Origin: UBA1724 sp963611685
Lineage (GTDB): Bacteria > Verrucomicrobiota > Lentisphaeria > Oligosphaerales > Oligosphaeraceae
Assembly (NCBI GenBank): GCA_963611685.1
Contig: CAVDSU010000038.1
Span: forward strand, 1-15,899
DNA length: 15,899 nucleotides
Reading direction: 5' to 3'
The notes under the pieces are model-generated. The model searched no databases and was not told the origin of the DNA. It saw only the letters and a program-made list of their open reading frames with translations. This document shows positions 15,879 through 15,899 of the stretch, piece by piece (within the stretch, counting starts at the first letter, position 1; every line of letters starts with the position of its first letter). The translations under genes were made by a program, and so were the position numbers.

Positions 15879-15899
15879 AGTACTTAGCAGATTAGTGGC

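Larger units (their letters stand above)
15763..15899 (+). repeat. 81-bp-period composite repeat after murJ (second copy cut by window end)
   Basis: A 56-base segment (15763-15818) recurs at 15844-15899 with one difference (T at 15791, G at 15872). The period is 81 bp; the second copy is truncated by the window edge. Each unit has GGCGCTCTTCCGC with a GC hairpin, TTTTAGTACTTAGCAGAT, TAGTGGC heptamers, and then AAGGTGCCGC in the completed copy. The same modules in the same orientation occur at 73-331. It begins directly at the murJ stop codon. Confidence 0.95.

Overview
The window is GC-rich bacterial DNA with seven protein genes, all on the + strand, closely spaced (gaps of 57, 43, 24, 94, 75 and 10 bp) and flanked at both ends by the same family of short intergenic repeats. 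The gene mix and the near absence of Shine-Dalgarno sequences suggest an uncultured-type Gram-negative bacterium. It combines large Ams1/MAN2C1-like GH38 mannosidases, secreted carbohydrate-binding TIM-barrel proteins of a kind I associate with the PVC superphylum (Lentisphaerota, Kiritimatiellota, Verrucomicrobiota), and heptameric intergenic repeats. The taxonomic guess is weak inference.

Layout. Positions 1-492 hold no gene: a 7-bp tandem array (TAGTGGC, 73-174), short hairpin-forming repeats, three back-to-back perfect inverted repeats (337-406) and a pure pyrimidine 7-bp array (TTCCTCC, 415-481) ending 11 bases before the first start codon. Genes follow in this order: GH38 alpha-mannosidase fused in frame to a complete Maf nucleotide pyrophosphatase (493-4194); serine O-acetyltransferase cysE (4252-5175); a second, full-length GH38 alpha-mannosidase (5219-8341); replicative helicase dnaB (8366-9814); two tandem paralogous secreted proteins with a carbohydrate-binding module and a TIM-barrel glycosidase-like domain (9909-11930 and 12006-14018); and lipid II flippase murJ (14029-15762). 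After murJ comes an 81-bp-period repeat whose hairpin plus T-run looks like a terminator and which carries the same modules as the left-hand repeat region.

How the genes may work together. Four of the seven genes form two paralogous pairs for glycan handling: two cytosolic-type alpha-mannosidases that could trim imported mannosides, and two exported carbohydrate-binding proteins that could act on glycans outside the cytoplasm. They are interleaved with housekeeping functions (nucleotide house-cleaning, cysteine synthesis, replication, peptidoglycan precursor export). Common strand, short gaps and a terminator-like hairpin only after murJ allow one long transcription unit, but no promoter could be identified with confidence.

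The most unusual items are the mannosidase-Maf fusion, the anti-Shine-Dalgarno-like (CCTCC)n array in the presumed leader of that gene, and the dispersed composite repeat at both ends. No phage, CRISPR, insertion sequence, tRNA or rRNA was seen.
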